From Gemmatimonas sp. (GTDB taxonomy: Bacteria > Gemmatimonadota > Gemmatimonadetes > Gemmatimonadales > Gemmatimonadaceae): a stretch of DNA of 64,000 nucleotides. Location: contig JAABRT010000001.1 in NCBI GenBank assembly GCA_011390805.1, forward strand, positions 62,001 to 126,000. The letters run 5' to 3'. Below are positions 63,761 through 64,000 of this stretch, piece after piece; positions within the stretch are counted from its first letter, which is position 1; each line of letters opens with the position of its first letter. Position numbers and translations under genes: made by a program. Under the pieces are notes generated by a model. That model had not been told where the DNA came from. It searched no databases and saw nothing but the letters and a program-made list of their open reading frames with translations.

Positions 63761-64000
63761 ATGTCGCTGAAGACTCTTCGTATTGACTGGCTGTCGAACA
63801 TCCGAAATGATTTGCTGGCCGGAGTCGTGGTCGCGCTCGCTCTCATTCCTGAAGCCATCGCGTTTTCCATCATTGCTGGCGTCGACCCGAAGGTGGGGTT
63901 GTACGCGTCGTTTGCTATCTCGGTGGTAATCGCATTTGTGGGTGGTCGATCCGGCATGATCTCGGCTGCCACGGGCGCCATGGCGCTGCTCATGGTCACG
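63761..64000 (+). CDS. SulP-family inorganic anion transporter (cut by window edge)
   Basis: The first 80 residues of a SulP transporter: [40 protein letters not shown] and [17 protein letters not shown] are the first helices with the family motifs. SulP proteins carry sulfate, bicarbonate or other anions across the inner membrane. The C-terminus lies outside the window, so a STAS domain cannot be checked. Confidence 0.9.
   Translation, partial: MSLKTLRIDWLSNIRNDLLAGVVVALALIPEAIAFSIIAGVDPKVGLYASFAISVVIAFVGGRSGMISAATGAMALLMVT

Overview
The window reads as chromosomal DNA of a GC-rich, diderm, non-pathogen-like bacterium. The best guess is Gemmatimonadota (Gemmatimonas or a relative). This rests on the diderm envelope genes (TonB receptor, MlaE/MlaD, lipoproteins with LAAC/VAAC lipoboxes), the style of two small lipoproteins (51604-52173 and 57790-58248), a kinase with an N-terminal zinc ribbon and the general codon style. 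It is an inference from memory, not a database result. No rRNA, tRNA, CRISPR array, IS element or prophage was seen. Gene density is very high, with many ATGA/GTGA stop-start overlaps.

Layout. 1-6351: an NhaC-type antiporter (truncated by the window edge), a membrane-anchored MutS-like ATPase, an MgtC/DUF4010 membrane protein, and an mlaE-mlaD pair preceded by a chain of tiny coupled leader ORFs, then a small holin-like membrane protein. 6361-17091 (minus strand): recC-recB-recD, an unknown ORF and a DEDDh exonuclease, all co-directional. 17196-25466: an MFS exporter, a small membrane protein, an unusual LDH-family dehydrogenase, and a surface-oriented block (CsgG-like lipoprotein, outer-membrane barrel, InlB-repeat lipoprotein, second CsgG-like protein).

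25632-51593 is a complete-looking type VI secretion locus (about 26 kb). It starts with a Ser/Thr kinase. The minus-strand set is tssK1-tssL-tssM and, separately, tssK2. The plus-strand run is tssB-tssC-hcp-tagJ-tssA-tssE-tssF-tssG-tssH(clpV)-vgrG-(DUF6931-like)-PAAR. Between the two tssK genes lies a 580-residue membrane-anchored protein with a kinase-N-lobe-like start and five copies of a [PQ/A][GS]E[FY][ST] motif. No tssJ is visible, TssM has a degenerate P-loop and no recognisable effector/immunity pair is present. This locus is the strongest candidate for something undescribed.

51604-54717: a TonB-dependent receptor and a small acidic-motif lipoprotein, with a promoter overlapped by Fur-box-like GATAAT hexamers. 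54841-63386: small envelope proteins, an HhH-type protein, a TPR/zinc-ribbon membrane sensor, a Ku-LigD end-joining pair (LigD without the phosphoesterase domain), then an SRPBCC protein and two tandem DUF1990-like genes. The window ends inside a SulP anion transporter. Both recBCD resection and Ku/LigD end joining are therefore encoded within 50 kb.
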